Below, in pieces: positions 42,452 to 51,250 of a DNA stretch of 64,000 nt (position 1 is the stretch's first letter; every line of letters starts with the position of its first letter). The notes below the pieces were generated by a model. The model saw nothing but the letters and a program-made list of their open reading frames with translations. It was not told where the DNA came from and searched no databases. Where the stretch lies: positions 806,001 through 870,000 of the forward strand of contig NZ_JAMXMV010000001.1 of NCBI RefSeq assembly GCF_024055715.1, given 5' to 3'. The position numbers were made by a program, and so were the translations under genes. The stretch is from Actinoallomurus soli (GTDB lineage Bacteria; Actinomycetota; Actinomycetes; Streptosporangiales; Streptosporangiaceae).

Positions 42452-44827
42452 TCAGAAGGCCGGGTCGTCGTCGTGCACGGTGATGTGCGCGAAATCCTGG
42501 CCGACCACCGCGTTCACGGGAGCGACCACGAACACCTTGTAGACCGTGTCGGTCGTCGCCTCGGAAACGGTGTCGCCCTGAACCGGGACCCCCACCGCGG
42601 CCTCGGTACGGCCCGGCTCGATGACGACCTGCCGGGCCGCGTTGGCGATCTGGGTGCCGGTTCCGGCCAGCGTCTGCACGCTCGCGGTCACCGGGACCCT
42701 GCTCGCCTCCGACAGCTTCAGCGTGACCGTCGCCGTACCGGGGCCGTCGCCCTCGTTCACCGTCGTCCCCTCGATGGAGACCTGCGGGAGCGTGGTCGGG
42801 CCGCCCTTGCCGACCGCGGAGTCCTGGAACGCCAGGTCGGACAGGAACACGCCGCCCGTGGCCGAGGCGCTGGAGATCTCCACGCGCCGGATGTCGTTCA
42901 CCGCGACGCCGGTCATCTCCGCCAGCGGCCACCGGACCGTGCGCAGCCAGGTCTTGGGCAGCAGGCTGCCCGAGCCGGGGAACGGGGTGAGGGCGTCGCC
43001 GAGGGCGGACACCGTCGTGGACCGCGTCCGGCCGCCGCCGTCCACGACGGTGAGTCTCAGGTCCGCGGCGGCGTTCGCGTCGTCGAGCGCCGCCCGCAGG
43101 GTGAGGGCGTCGTACCGCTTGATGTTGTCAGCGCCCTCGGGCAGGTCCGCACTGATCGACGTGGGCGAGGTCCAGCTCAGGTGCAGCAGCGGCGTCGCCG
43201 TGACGTTGCCGCCGTAGTTCGCCGGGGTGAACGACGGGAACCGGCCCGTCAGGGTGGACGTCGTGCAGGACGGCAGCCCGCTCTGCGGCGACCGGCCGCC
43301 CATGCTCGCGCAGAACCGCCCGGACTCGGCGGGGGTGATCCGAACGTTCGGCGCCGGGCCCTCCAGCGGCGCGAGGTCGAGCCGGTCGCGGGTCCGGGCC
43401 TGACTCTCCTCGTAAACGGTGGCCGCGCCGACCGACATCCGCGTGCCCGCGCTGCCGTCGAACATCGGCGCCAGGTCCTTCTCGCGGCCCATCACCATGC
43501 GGAAGAAGCCCGTGATGTAGTCGACGCCCACCTGGTACTGCTGTGCCGCGGTGAGGCGGATGGAGGTCGGTGAGCCCGTCCCGCAGGTGGCGTCGCCCTG
43601 GTTGGACCAGTCGTCACTGGCGGGGGCCGCGGCGACGCCCGGCGTCCACTCGGTGTTGAAGAAGTTGTGGTCGGCGCCCATCACCAGCAGCGCGGAGCGC
43701 AGCACCGTGTCCGAGGGGCTCGCGTACCGCGTGTCGTCGTAGAAGTGCTGTCCCTGGAGGTTGGACACGTCGCCGTCGCAGTACGGCAGGATCACCGCCA
43801 TCGGAACGTCTGGCAGCGTCTCGCGGCCGAAGTCGATGGGCGCCAGCGGCAGCACCGCGTCGATGCCGTACGGGTGCGGGAGCGCCGCGTTGAGCAGCGC
43901 GGCCTTGACGACGCCCTCGCCGCCGCGCGAGTGGCCCATGAGCCCGACGTCCTTCAGGTCGAGCCGGCCCTTGAGCAGCGGGCTCATGCCCGGCGCCCTG
44001 CCGTCGTCCGCCCTCGCGAGGAGGTCGAGGTGGTCCAGCACCAGCTGACCGCGGGCGAGCGTGCCGGCGTCGTCGCTGTACGGGTTGTCCTGGGCGTTGA
44101 TGCCGTTCGCGCTGATGGAGACGACGACATAGCCGTGGCTCGCCAGGACCTCGGCGGACTTGTCATATCCGTGGAAGCTCGGGATCGGCTGATACCCGTC
44201 TGGGCACGGCCAGCGGGTGTTGTCCGTCTTCTTGGCCACCGGGTCGTAACAGGCGGAGTGACGCCCGTGCAGGAAGACCACGACCGGCCGCCGGCCGGGC
44301 GCGTCCTTCGGCACCCAGACGGCGGCGCGCTCCTCGACCGAGCGGCCACCGAGGCCGGACAGCGTGAGCGCGGTGTCGCCGAAGTCGTAGTCGGCGCGGT
44401 CGAACCCGTACGGGCCCGCTGACGCCGGGTCCGCCGACGGCACCGTGCGAGAGGCGTAGGTCTTCGGCGTCGCCGTCGGGGACGCCGTGGCGGTCGTGGA
44501 GCCGGGCACGGCGCCGTTCCAGGCGACCTGCACCGAGGACGCCCCGGCGGCCGTACGGTCGGTGGTGGTCACGGTCAGCGTGCGGCCGTCCGGAGACTGC
44601 TGGGCGTACCCGACCGACCTGCCGTTGACCGCGAGCTCAGGGAAGGCGTCCCTGGCCTCCAGCGGCCGGTCCAGGTGGAGGGTGACCCGGTAGCCGCCGT
44701 GCACCGGGGTGACGGACCAGGATCCGCCGGGGGAGGGGCCGGGCGCCGCGGTCGCGGCGGTGGGCGCGAGGGCGACGCCGAGCGCGCACGCCGCCCCCAA
44801 GGCGAAGGATCTCGCCGAAAGTCTCAT
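42452..44827 (-). CDS. Secreted alpha/beta hydrolase with C-terminal Calx-beta domain
   Basis: 791 residues from ATG 44827, with GAAAGGG upstream. A signal peptide (1-28) is followed by a small beta domain, then an alpha/beta hydrolase (about 140-480): VVVFLHGRHSACYD gives the oxyanion region, GHSRGG the nucleophilic serine elbow, and MGADHNFF a likely catalytic His. A beta-rich middle region follows, then a Calx-beta-like module (about 690-790, SIEGTTVNEGDGPGTATVTLKLSE). Substrate unknown; lipids, esters or polyesters are possible. Confidence 0.8.
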   Translation of the reverse strand: MRLSARSFALGAACALGVALAPTAATAAPGPSPGGSWSVTPVHGGYRVTLHLDRPLEARDAFPELAVNGRSVGYAQQSPDGRTLTVTTTDRTAAGASSVQVAWNGAVPGSTTATASPTATPKTYASRTVPSADPASAGPYGFDRADYDFGDTALTLSGLGGRSVEERAAVWVPKDAPGRRPVVVFLHGRHSACYDPVAKKTDNTRWPCPDGYQPIPSFHGYDKSAEVLASHGYVVVSISANGINAQDNPYSDDAGTLARGQLVLDHLDLLARADDGRAPGMSPLLKGRLDLKDVGLMGHSRGGEGVVKAALLNAALPHPYGIDAVLPLAPIDFGRETLPDVPMAVILPYCDGDVSNLQGQHFYDDTRYASPSDTVLRSALLVMGADHNFFNTEWTPGVAAAPASDDWSNQGDATCGTGSPTSIRLTAAQQYQVGVDYITGFFRMVMGREKDLAPMFDGSAGTRMSVGAATVYEESQARTRDRLDLAPLEGPAPNVRITPAESGRFCASMGGRSPQSGLPSCTTSTLTGRFPSFTPANYGGNVTATPLLHLSWTSPTSISADLPEGADNIKRYDALTLRAALDDANAAADLRLTVVDGGGRTRSTTVSALGDALTPFPGSGSLLPKTWLRTVRWPLAEMTGVAVNDIRRVEISSASATGGVFLSDLAFQDSAVGKGGPTTLPQVSIEGTTVNEGDGPGTATVTLKLSEASRVPVTASVQTLAGTGTQIANAARQVVIEPGRTEAAVGVPVQGDTVSEATTDTVYKVFVVAPVNAVVGQDFAHITVHDDDPAF

Positions 44828-44966
44828 CAAGGCCCTTTCTCGTACGAGACGGGGCAAAAGCCCCATCGACGAGCAAGGGTGGCAACGATCTTCGCGCCGT
44901 CGGTTGCGACGGAATTACCGTCCTGTTACTCGTGCGACGCCTCTTACTGCGGGGATCGGAGGCCCG

Positions 44967-45869
44967 TCACGCCCTCTGGAGCGCCTCGGCGGAGATCAGA
45001 GCGGTCGAGCCCGGGGCCGTACAGGCGTAGGCGCCCGCGACCGCGCCGAGGCGGGCGCACTCCTCCACGTCCCGGCCGGCGAGCCGCCCGTACAGGAAGC
45101 CGCAGACGAACGCGTCGCCCGCGCCGTTGGAGTCCACGACCGGCGCGGGCGGCACGGTCGCCGGAATGTGCCGCGGGGTGTCGCCGCCGTCCCGCGTCAG
45201 GAGGTACGCGCCGTCCGCGCCGGCCGTGGCCACCACGATCTCCGCGCGGCCCTCGCGCAGGATCTCGCGCATCACGCCGGGAAAGCCCTGGCCCGTGCCC
45301 GCGGCGCTGAAGAAGACCAGGTCGGAGCGTAGCGCGAACTCCCGCTGGTGGTCGTTCAGCCCGTCCCAGTCGTGCAGGTCCGTGGAGACCGGGACGCCGA
45401 GTTCGGCGAGATCGTCGTAGAGAAAGCGGGCGAAGTTCATGATGGACAGGTGGACGTGCCGGGCCCGGCCCACCCAGGGCAGGTAGTGCTCACGGGGCAT
45501 CCGCAGGTCCGCCGGGTCGCGGCCGTCGTAGAAGGACATCCGGCGGCCGGACCTGTCCACCAGGTTCACGGCGCGGCGGGTGCCGGCGGGGGAGATCAGC
45601 GGCGCGAACTCCACGTCCCCCTCGGCCAGCCGCTCGCGTACCTGCGCGCCGATCCAGTCGTCCCCGATGTAGTCGAGCAGCGCGGCCGACAGGCCGAGCG
45701 CGCGGGCGCCGAGGGCGACGTTCCCGCCGGTCTGGCCGGGCCACTCCTCGATCGGGGGGACACCGATGGAGTCGGTGGGCGGTGCCAGCAGCGTCGGGAT
45801 GCGCACGATCGTGTCCACCCCGCTGCCGCCGACCACGACGATGTCGTACGACTCCTGCTGCGGGACCAT
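44967..45869 (-). CDS. PfkB family carbohydrate kinase
   Basis: 300 residues from ATG 45869, which follows GAGGAGGAG; a GTG ten codons earlier overlaps the P450 stop. The fold signature is complete: GGNVALGARALGL near the start, and DSNGAGDAFVCGFLYGRLAG near the end with the catalytic Asp (GAGD). It should phosphorylate a sugar or nucleoside; the substrate cannot be named. It follows a P450 gene closely (26 bases) and may be co-transcribed. Confidence 0.9.
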   Translation of the reverse strand: MVPQQESYDIVVVGGSGVDTIVRIPTLLAPPTDSIGVPPIEEWPGQTGGNVALGARALGLSAALLDYIGDDWIGAQVRERLAEGDVEFAPLISPAGTRRAVNLVDRSGRRMSFYDGRDPADLRMPREHYLPWVGRARHVHLSIMNFARFLYDDLAELGVPVSTDLHDWDGLNDHQREFALRSDLVFFSAAGTGQGFPGVMREILREGRAEIVVATAGADGAYLLTRDGGDTPRHIPATVPPAPVVDSNGAGDAFVCGFLYGRLAGRDVEECARLGAVAGAYACTAPGSTALISAEALQRA

Positions 45870-45895
45870 CCGCTCCTCCTCGTCGATGTGCTGCC

Positions 45896-47077
45896 TCACC
45901 GACGGGCGGTGACCGCGGTCGGGAGGGCGGCGAAGCCGCGGTTGTTGCTGGCGTGGATCCGCCGCAGGCCGCCGGCGTCGATGTCGTAGTCGGCGACGAC
46001 CTCGACCATCTCCTCCAGGGCGATGCGGGTCTCGAGCCGGCCCAGGTTGGCGCCCAGGCAGTGGTGCCGGCCGTTGCCGAACGCCAGTGACGCGCCGGTG
46101 TCGCGGTCCAGGTCGAAGCGGTCCGGGTCGGGGAAGACCTCCGGGTCGCGGTTGGCCGAGCCGACGAGCAGCAGGACCCGCGCCCCCTCCGGAACGGTCG
46201 TCCCGTGCAGCCGTACCTCGGTCGTCGTCGTACGGGCGAGGGCCTGGGACGGCGGGTCGTAACGCAGGGTCTCCTCGACCCAGTCCGCCACGCGGCCGCC
46301 GAAGGCGCGGGCCCGCTCATCCGGGTGCCGCCAGGCGGCGTACCAGGCGTTGCCGAGCGTCAGCATGGAGGTCTCGATGCCGGCGCCGACCAGCAGGATC
46401 AGCACCCCCACGATCTCCTCGGGGGTGAGCCGGTCGTCCCCCTCGGCGGCGTTCAGGAGGCCGGACAGCAGGTCGTCGCGGCGCTCCCCGGCTCGCTCCT
46501 TCGTCAGCTCCGTGTAGTAGCCGACCAGCGCGCCGATCGCCTGCAGCGCTTCGGGCGGCAGGTCGGACGACTCGTCGTCGCGGTACATGATGGCCGCGCC
46601 CAGCCGGCGCACCTCATCGCGGTCGGCCTCGGGAACACCGACCAGCTCGGAGATCACGTCGGTGGGGAACGGGCCCGCGAAGTCGGTCATGAGGTCGAAC
46701 GTCCCCCCGGACGCGAGCCGCTCGACGTACGACCGGGCGATCTCCCGGAGCCGCGGCTCAAGCTCCTGGACGCGGCGTTGTGTGAACGCCCGCGACACCA
46801 GGCCGCGCATGCGCGTGTGCCTGGGCGGGTCCATGGCGACGAAGGAGAAGAACCGCTCGGCGTCCGGCCCCCAGAACGCCGGCTCGATGCGCAGGCCGTT
46901 GACGCTGGAGTACGCCGTCGAGTCGCGCAGCGCGGCCAGCACGTCGGCGTGCCGGGACAGCACCCAGATGTCGTCCGCCTCGTCGCGGAAGACCGGCGCC
47001 TCGTCCCGGAGCCTGGCATAGACCGGATAAGGGTCCTCGTGAACGTTGAAATCGTACGGGCTGTACCTCAGGTCCAT
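45896..47077 (-). CDS. Cytochrome P450, CYP107-like
   Basis: 393 residues from ATG 47077, giving the typical start MDLRYSPYDFNVHEDPYPVY, with GGAG 9 bases upstream; ATG 47092 is possible. The I-helix has VGAGIETS, the K-helix EETLRY (ExxR), and the heme loop FGNGRHHCLG with Cys near 340. It lacks a fused redox partner, so needs ferredoxin. Soluble actinomycete P450s of this kind hydroxylate polyketides, steroids or drugs. Neighbours do not reveal a substrate. Upstream gene is divergent. Confidence 0.92.
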   Translation of the reverse strand: MDLRYSPYDFNVHEDPYPVYARLRDEAPVFRDEADDIWVLSRHADVLAALRDSTAYSSVNGLRIEPAFWGPDAERFFSFVAMDPPRHTRMRGLVSRAFTQRRVQELEPRLREIARSYVERLASGGTFDLMTDFAGPFPTDVISELVGVPEADRDEVRRLGAAIMYRDDESSDLPPEALQAIGALVGYYTELTKERAGERRDDLLSGLLNAAEGDDRLTPEEIVGVLILLVGAGIETSMLTLGNAWYAAWRHPDERARAFGGRVADWVEETLRYDPPSQALARTTTTEVRLHGTTVPEGARVLLLVGSANRDPEVFPDPDRFDLDRDTGASLAFGNGRHHCLGANLGRLETRIALEEMVEVVADYDIDAGGLRRIHASNNRGFAALPTAVTARR

Positions 47078-47189
47078 CGCCAGCCGCTCCATCGCCGGAA
47101 ATCCGTCGAGATGATCATTCCGTGGAAAGCGGCGCGCTGCCACCGTTTCTCCGGTAAGGCCACGGACACGGTGATCACACCTCGATACG

Positions 47190-48044
47190 ATGCTCGCCGT
47201 GAACACGGACGACGTGGATCGAGGGTTCCGGGACGCCGAGCGGGCGCCCCGCGGGGTCGACACGAGCAAGGCGCACCCCTCGCGAAGGTATGACTACTGG
47301 CTCGGCGGCAAGGACAACTTCGCGATCGACCGTGAGTCGGCCGAGACGGTGGCCGCGGGATTCCCGACCGTCCGGCTGGCCGCCGTGGAGAACCGTAAGT
47401 TCCTGCGCCGGGTCGTGAGTCACCTGGTGCGTGACGTCGGTGTCGACCAGTTCTTGGACATCGGCACCGGGCTGCCGTCGGCGGGCAACGTCCACGAGGT
47501 CGCGCAGAGCGCCGATCCCCGGGCCCGGATCGTGTACGTCGACAACGATCCGATCGTGCTGACGCACGCCCGCGCCCTGCTGGCGAGCTCGCCGGAGGGT
47601 GCCACCGCCTACCTCGACGCCGATCTGCGCGATCCGGAGAAGATCCTCACGCACCCGGACCTGCACCGCACGCTGGACCTGTCGCGACCGGTCGCGCTGA
47701 TGATGGTCGCCGTCCTGCACTTCATCACCGACGACGAGGACCCGTACGGTGTGGTGCGCACGCTCGTCGGGGCGCTGCCGTCCGGGAGCCACGTCGTGAT
47801 CACGCACGGGACCAGCGACCATCTCACGCCGGAGGAGCTCGCCGAGACCGAGGAGGCGAACCGGCGCAGTGGGGTGCCCTTCCGGCTCCGGTCCTCCGAG
47901 GAGTTCGCCCGGTTCTTCACCGGCCTGGACGTCCTGGACCCCGGCATCACCTCCGTCGTCGACTGGCGGCCCGACGAGCCGGCCGGGCGGCGTCCGGCCG
48001 TGGAGGACGTCTCCATGCTGTGCGCCCTCGCGCGGGTGCCCTGA
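47190..48044 (+). CDS. DUF574 SAM-dependent methyltransferase
   Basis: 284 residues from ATG 47190. The family (S-adenosyl methyltransferase, PF04672) is clear: HPSRRYDYWLGGKDNFAIDR, FLDIGTGLPSAGNVHEVAQ (SAM motif I), RIVYVDNDPIVLTHARALL, and VALMMVAVLHFI. Such genes are numerous in actinomycetes and of mostly unknown substrate. It lies between two minus-strand P450 genes, divergent from the first. Confidence 0.92.
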   Translation: MLAVNTDDVDRGFRDAERAPRGVDTSKAHPSRRYDYWLGGKDNFAIDRESAETVAAGFPTVRLAAVENRKFLRRVVSHLVRDVGVDQFLDIGTGLPSAGNVHEVAQSADPRARIVYVDNDPIVLTHARALLASSPEGATAYLDADLRDPEKILTHPDLHRTLDLSRPVALMMVAVLHFITDDEDPYGVVRTLVGALPSGSHVVITHGTSDHLTPEELAETEEANRRSGVPFRLRSSEEFARFFTGLDVLDPGITSVVDWRPDEPAGRRPAVEDVSMLCALARVP

Positions 48045-48067
48045 CCGGACCGGACCGGTCCTCCGGT
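48044..48067. terminator. Small bidirectional terminator
   Basis: Arms 48044-48056 and 48057-48067 pair with a 2-base bulge, filling the 22-base gap between two convergent genes. Confidence 0.4.
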
Positions 48068-49299
48068 CAGCCGCCGCCGACGACGTGCGTGGGCCTGAAG
48101 CTCACCGGCAGCGCCGACAGGCCGCGGATGTGGAAGGCGGGCCGCCACTCCAGCTCGTGCTCCGGAACCGCGAGCCGCACGTCCGGAAGCCGGTCGAGGA
48201 GCACTTCGACGGCGGTCTGCGCCATCACCTGGGCGAGCTCCGGCGCCGGGTGCGGACAGCCGTGCTCGCCGGTGCCGAAACCCAGGTGGGCGTGGTTCCC
48301 GGCCGCGTCGCCGTGCGCGTCGGGCCGGATCCGCGGGTCGGTGTTGGCGCCCGCCGGCCCGACGACGACCACGTCGCCGGCGCGGATCGTCCGGCCGCCG
48401 AGCTGGGTCTCCCGGACCGCCCAGCGGGCCGGGGCGGTCTTCACCGGAGAGGCCTCCCACATCACCTCGTTCAGCGCCTGGCCGACGCTGCGGCGGCCGC
48501 CCGAGAGGGTCAGCGAGAAACGGTCGTCGGTCAGCATGAGGCGGAGCGTGTTGCCGATCCAGTGGGCGGTGTTCTCCTGGCCGCCGGAGAGCACGACCAG
48601 GAGGTCCTGGATCAGCTCCTCGTCGGTGACGTCGGTCGCGTTCGCGATCATGTGGGACGTCACGTCCGCTCCGGGCCACTCGCGCTTGCTCGCGAGAAGG
48701 CTCGTCATCCTCACGACGTACCGGCCGAACGCCTCGATGGCCTCCTCCCGGCCGTCGTTCATCTTCTTCATGTCCTCGGCGAAGGCGATGAGCTCGGAGT
48801 CGGGCAGCCCGAGCAGGCTGCCCATGACGAGCACCGGCAGGTGGTAGGCGTACTGCTCGATCAGATCGGCCTCGCCCGCGGCGGCGAACGCGTCGATCAG
48901 CCGATCGGAGTACCGCTCGCAGTCGGCGCGCAGCTCGAACTGGTCCACCTCGGCGAGCGCGGCGCTGACCGCGCCGGCCCGGCGCGCGTGAACGGGTCCG
49001 TCGAGGAACATCAGGATGCCGGGCAGGTACCCCAGGTTCTGCGGCGGCACGTACTCCGGGCCGTGGCAGCGGTACGGGTCGCGGGCGAACAGCTGGGAGT
49101 CGGTCAGCACCCGGTGGGCCTCGCGGTAGCCGATGACCAGCCACGCCGGCTCGCCGCCCTCGAAAAGGACCGGCACGACCGGCCCGTGGTCGCGCCGCAT
49201 CTCCCGGTACAGCTCGTCGGTGTCCTCGACGAAGCGCCGCCCGTACAGTGGCACCGCCCCGGAATGCGTGCCTGTGAACTCCGGCTCCGGCGCGGTCAC
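48067..49299 (-). CDS. Cytochrome P450, CYP157-like, without the ExxR motif
   Basis: 410 residues from GTG 49299, with AGGGAG 8 bases upstream; longer in-frame starts add no P450 sequence. The heme loop FGTGEHGCPHP places the ligand Cys at 348, and the I-helix reads SGGQENTAH. At the K-helix the usual ExxR is E278-V-M-W281, with Trp in place of Arg. Lack of ExxR is known for the CYP157 family of Streptomyces, and the ending RGLSALPVSF also fits it. CYP157 genes often sit in conservon operons with a CYP154; neither is seen here, so this copy seems orphaned. Confidence 0.85.
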   Translation of the reverse strand: MTAPEPEFTGTHSGAVPLYGRRFVEDTDELYREMRRDHGPVVPVLFEGGEPAWLVIGYREAHRVLTDSQLFARDPYRCHGPEYVPPQNLGYLPGILMFLDGPVHARRAGAVSAALAEVDQFELRADCERYSDRLIDAFAAAGEADLIEQYAYHLPVLVMGSLLGLPDSELIAFAEDMKKMNDGREEAIEAFGRYVVRMTSLLASKREWPGADVTSHMIANATDVTDEELIQDLLVVLSGGQENTAHWIGNTLRLMLTDDRFSLTLSGGRRSVGQALNEVMWEASPVKTAPARWAVRETQLGGRTIRAGDVVVVGPAGANTDPRIRPDAHGDAAGNHAHLGFGTGEHGCPHPAPELAQVMAQTAVEVLLDRLPDVRLAVPEHELEWRPAFHIRGLSALPVSFRPTHVVGGG

Positions 49300-49528
49300 G
49301 ATGCGCTCCCTTCGACCATCTTCTCCACCTGTGACACCGATCGACCCGAGAGTGACCGGCCGCACGTAGGACGGCGATCCTAGCCCTGAAACAGCCGCAT
49401 TGGCCATATCTGCCCAGCTTGACCGGCGTTTTTACGGAATGTCCGAACGGATGCTTATCCGAACGGCGTTCAGTGACAACGAGGAAAAACGGGTGCGGCC
49501 GGCGGAGGCCCTCTGCAGAATCGTCGGC

Positions 49529-50164
49529 ATGACATCTCCGCACTGGCCCCTGTTCGGTCTGCGGCTCCGCACTCCCCGGCTGCGACTGCGCCTCCCGACT
49601 CCGGCGGACCTGGACGCGCTGGCCGACCTGGCGGCCGAAGGCGTCCACGACCCGGATACGCAGCCGTTCGCCGTCCCCTGGACCGACGCGCCGCCCGCCG
49701 AACGGGCGCGCGGGCTCCTGCAGTACCACTGGTCGGAGTGGGCGGCCTGGCGGCCGTCGGCCTGGACGCTGAACCTGGTGGTCGATCTCGACGGCACGAT
49801 CGTCGGGACCCAGGGGCTCATGGGGACGGACTTCCCGATCCTCCGTGAGGTCTCGACGGGATCCTGGCTGGGCCGCCGCTACCAGGGGCAGGGGATCGGC
49901 ACCGAGATGCGCGCCGCCGTGCTCGGCCTGGCGTTCGATGGGCTGGGCGCGGAGTACGCGGTGTCCGCCGCCTTCGCCGACAACGCGGCCTCCTTCGCGG
50001 TCTCCCGCAAGCTCGGCTACCGCGAGGACGGGATCGAACGCCGCGTCGTCCGCGGCCGTCCCATGGTGGTGCGCCGGATGCGCCTCGACCGCGCCGGCCG
50101 GCCGACGGTGCCCGTGACGATCGAGGGCCTCGCTCCGTGCCTGCCGCTGTTCGGCCTGGAGTGA
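49529..50164 (+). CDS. GNAT family N-acetyltransferase
   Basis: 211 residues from ATG 49529; upstream in-frame starts would add a non-homologous leader. RimJ/RimL-like GNAT: TPRLRLRLPTPADLDALADL, GSWLGRRYQGQGIGTEMRAAV (acetyl-CoA motif A with the Q/RxxGxG/A pattern), and FAVSRKLGYREDGIERR. It acetylates an unknown amine or protein N-terminus. No ribosome site is obvious. Confidence 0.88.
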   Translation: MTSPHWPLFGLRLRTPRLRLRLPTPADLDALADLAAEGVHDPDTQPFAVPWTDAPPAERARGLLQYHWSEWAAWRPSAWTLNLVVDLDGTIVGTQGLMGTDFPILREVSTGSWLGRRYQGQGIGTEMRAAVLGLAFDGLGAEYAVSAAFADNAASFAVSRKLGYREDGIERRVVRGRPMVVRRMRLDRAGRPTVPVTIEGLAPCLPLFGLE

Positions 50165-50229
50165 TGATCACTGGCGGCCGCCGCCGCACGTGAGGAGGCG
50201 ACCGCCGGTGATCTGGGCGCGGCACGCCG

Positions 50230-51093
50230 TCAGCGGCGTTCGGGGGCGGCCGGGGTGAAGTCGTCGTGGCCGAGGACGCGCAGCAGGCTGAGATGGTCGA
50301 TGTTGGAGGTGCCCGGCGGCGGTGTGAAGATCGTGAGCCGCTGGTCCTCCGCCGGGCTCAGCAGCGTCTCGCACTCCAGCTCGATGGGGCCGATGGCGGG
50401 GTGGTCGACGCGCACACGGCTCCTGCGGTTCACCGCGACCTCGTGCAGCTCCCACAGCGCGGCGAACTCCGGACTGGCCTCGCGCAGCCGGGCGACCAGC
50501 CGGGTCGAGACGGCGTCGTTGCCCCGCCGGACCATGGAGGCCCGCAGGTCGGCGACGTAGGCGCGGCCCAGCTCATCGAGCTCCTCCGGCGGATAGATCG
50601 ACCGTATCGTCGGATCGGTGAACCAGCGCCAGATGAAGTTCCGGTCCTCCTCGCGGACCGAGCAGATGCACCCGAGGAGCGCCTCGGCCATGGTGTTGTG
50701 GGCGAGCAGGTCCCCGAGGTCGTTGGTGATGTGGGCCGGGGTCCCGTGGAGCTGGTCCAGCAGGTAGAGCAGGCCGGGCCGGACGTGGTCGCCGGCCAGT
50801 CGCCCCGCGGGCGGCCGGTGTCCCGCCAGCAGGTAGAGGTGGTCGCGCTCGTCCTCGGTCAGGCGCAGCGCGTGCGCCAGCGAGGCGAGGATCTGCGGTG
50901 ACGGCTGCGGACTCCGGGCCTGTTCGAGGCGCATGTAGTAGTCGGCGGACATCCCCGCGAGCTGGGAGACCTCCTCGCGCCGCAGCCCGGGCGTACGGCG
51001 GCGCGGCCCGGCCGGCAGGCCGACCTCCTGCGGGCGCAGTCGTTCCCGGGAACGGCGCAGGAAGTCGGCGAGCTGGTTGCGGTCCATCTGCAT
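50230..51093 (-). CDS. XRE regulator with MmyB-like ligand domain
   Basis: 287 residues from ATG 51093. Residues 5-75 form the helix-turn-helix typical of this group (RRTPGLRREEVSQLAGMSADYYMRLEQ). Residues about 105-275 are the MmyB-like PAS-type ligand-binding domain (ITNDLGDLLAHNTMAEALLG, NFIWRWFTDP, LHEVAVNRRSRVRVDHP). Such regulators usually control a divergent oxidoreductase gene, as found here at 51251. An inverted repeat sits in the 157-base gap between them. Confidence 0.92.
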   Translation of the reverse strand: MQMDRNQLADFLRRSRERLRPQEVGLPAGPRRRTPGLRREEVSQLAGMSADYYMRLEQARSPQPSPQILASLAHALRLTEDERDHLYLLAGHRPPAGRLAGDHVRPGLLYLLDQLHGTPAHITNDLGDLLAHNTMAEALLGCICSVREEDRNFIWRWFTDPTIRSIYPPEELDELGRAYVADLRASMVRRGNDAVSTRLVARLREASPEFAALWELHEVAVNRRSRVRVDHPAIGPIELECETLLSPAEDQRLTIFTPPPGTSNIDHLSLLRVLGHDDFTPAAPERR

Positions 51094-51137
51094 GGAGTCA
51101 TCATCGCCGAGGTTCCGCCCGGCGCCGGACGCTCAGC

Positions 51138-51156
51138 CAAGGATCGTCGATCCTAG
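51138..51156. promoter_or_regulatory. Probable operator of the divergent XRE/oxidoreductase pair
   Basis: CAAGGATC-GTC-GATCCTAG: 8-base half-sites with one mismatch around a 3-base centre, placed between the two divergent genes. Confidence 0.55.
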
Positions 51157-51250
51157 GGAAAGCGGTCCACTACTCCCCGCCGGGTTCCGTTGGCAGCCTG
51201 GTCGGTGTCCGGCCGAGAGACGGCCGGCGTCTCAGGGCAGGGAGTGCGCG

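Noticed and set aside
45896-49299. Two P450 genes and the methyltransferase as a natural-product cluster
   Set aside because: No polyketide, peptide or terpene core enzyme is in the window, and the methyltransferase is on the opposite strand with a separate promoter region.
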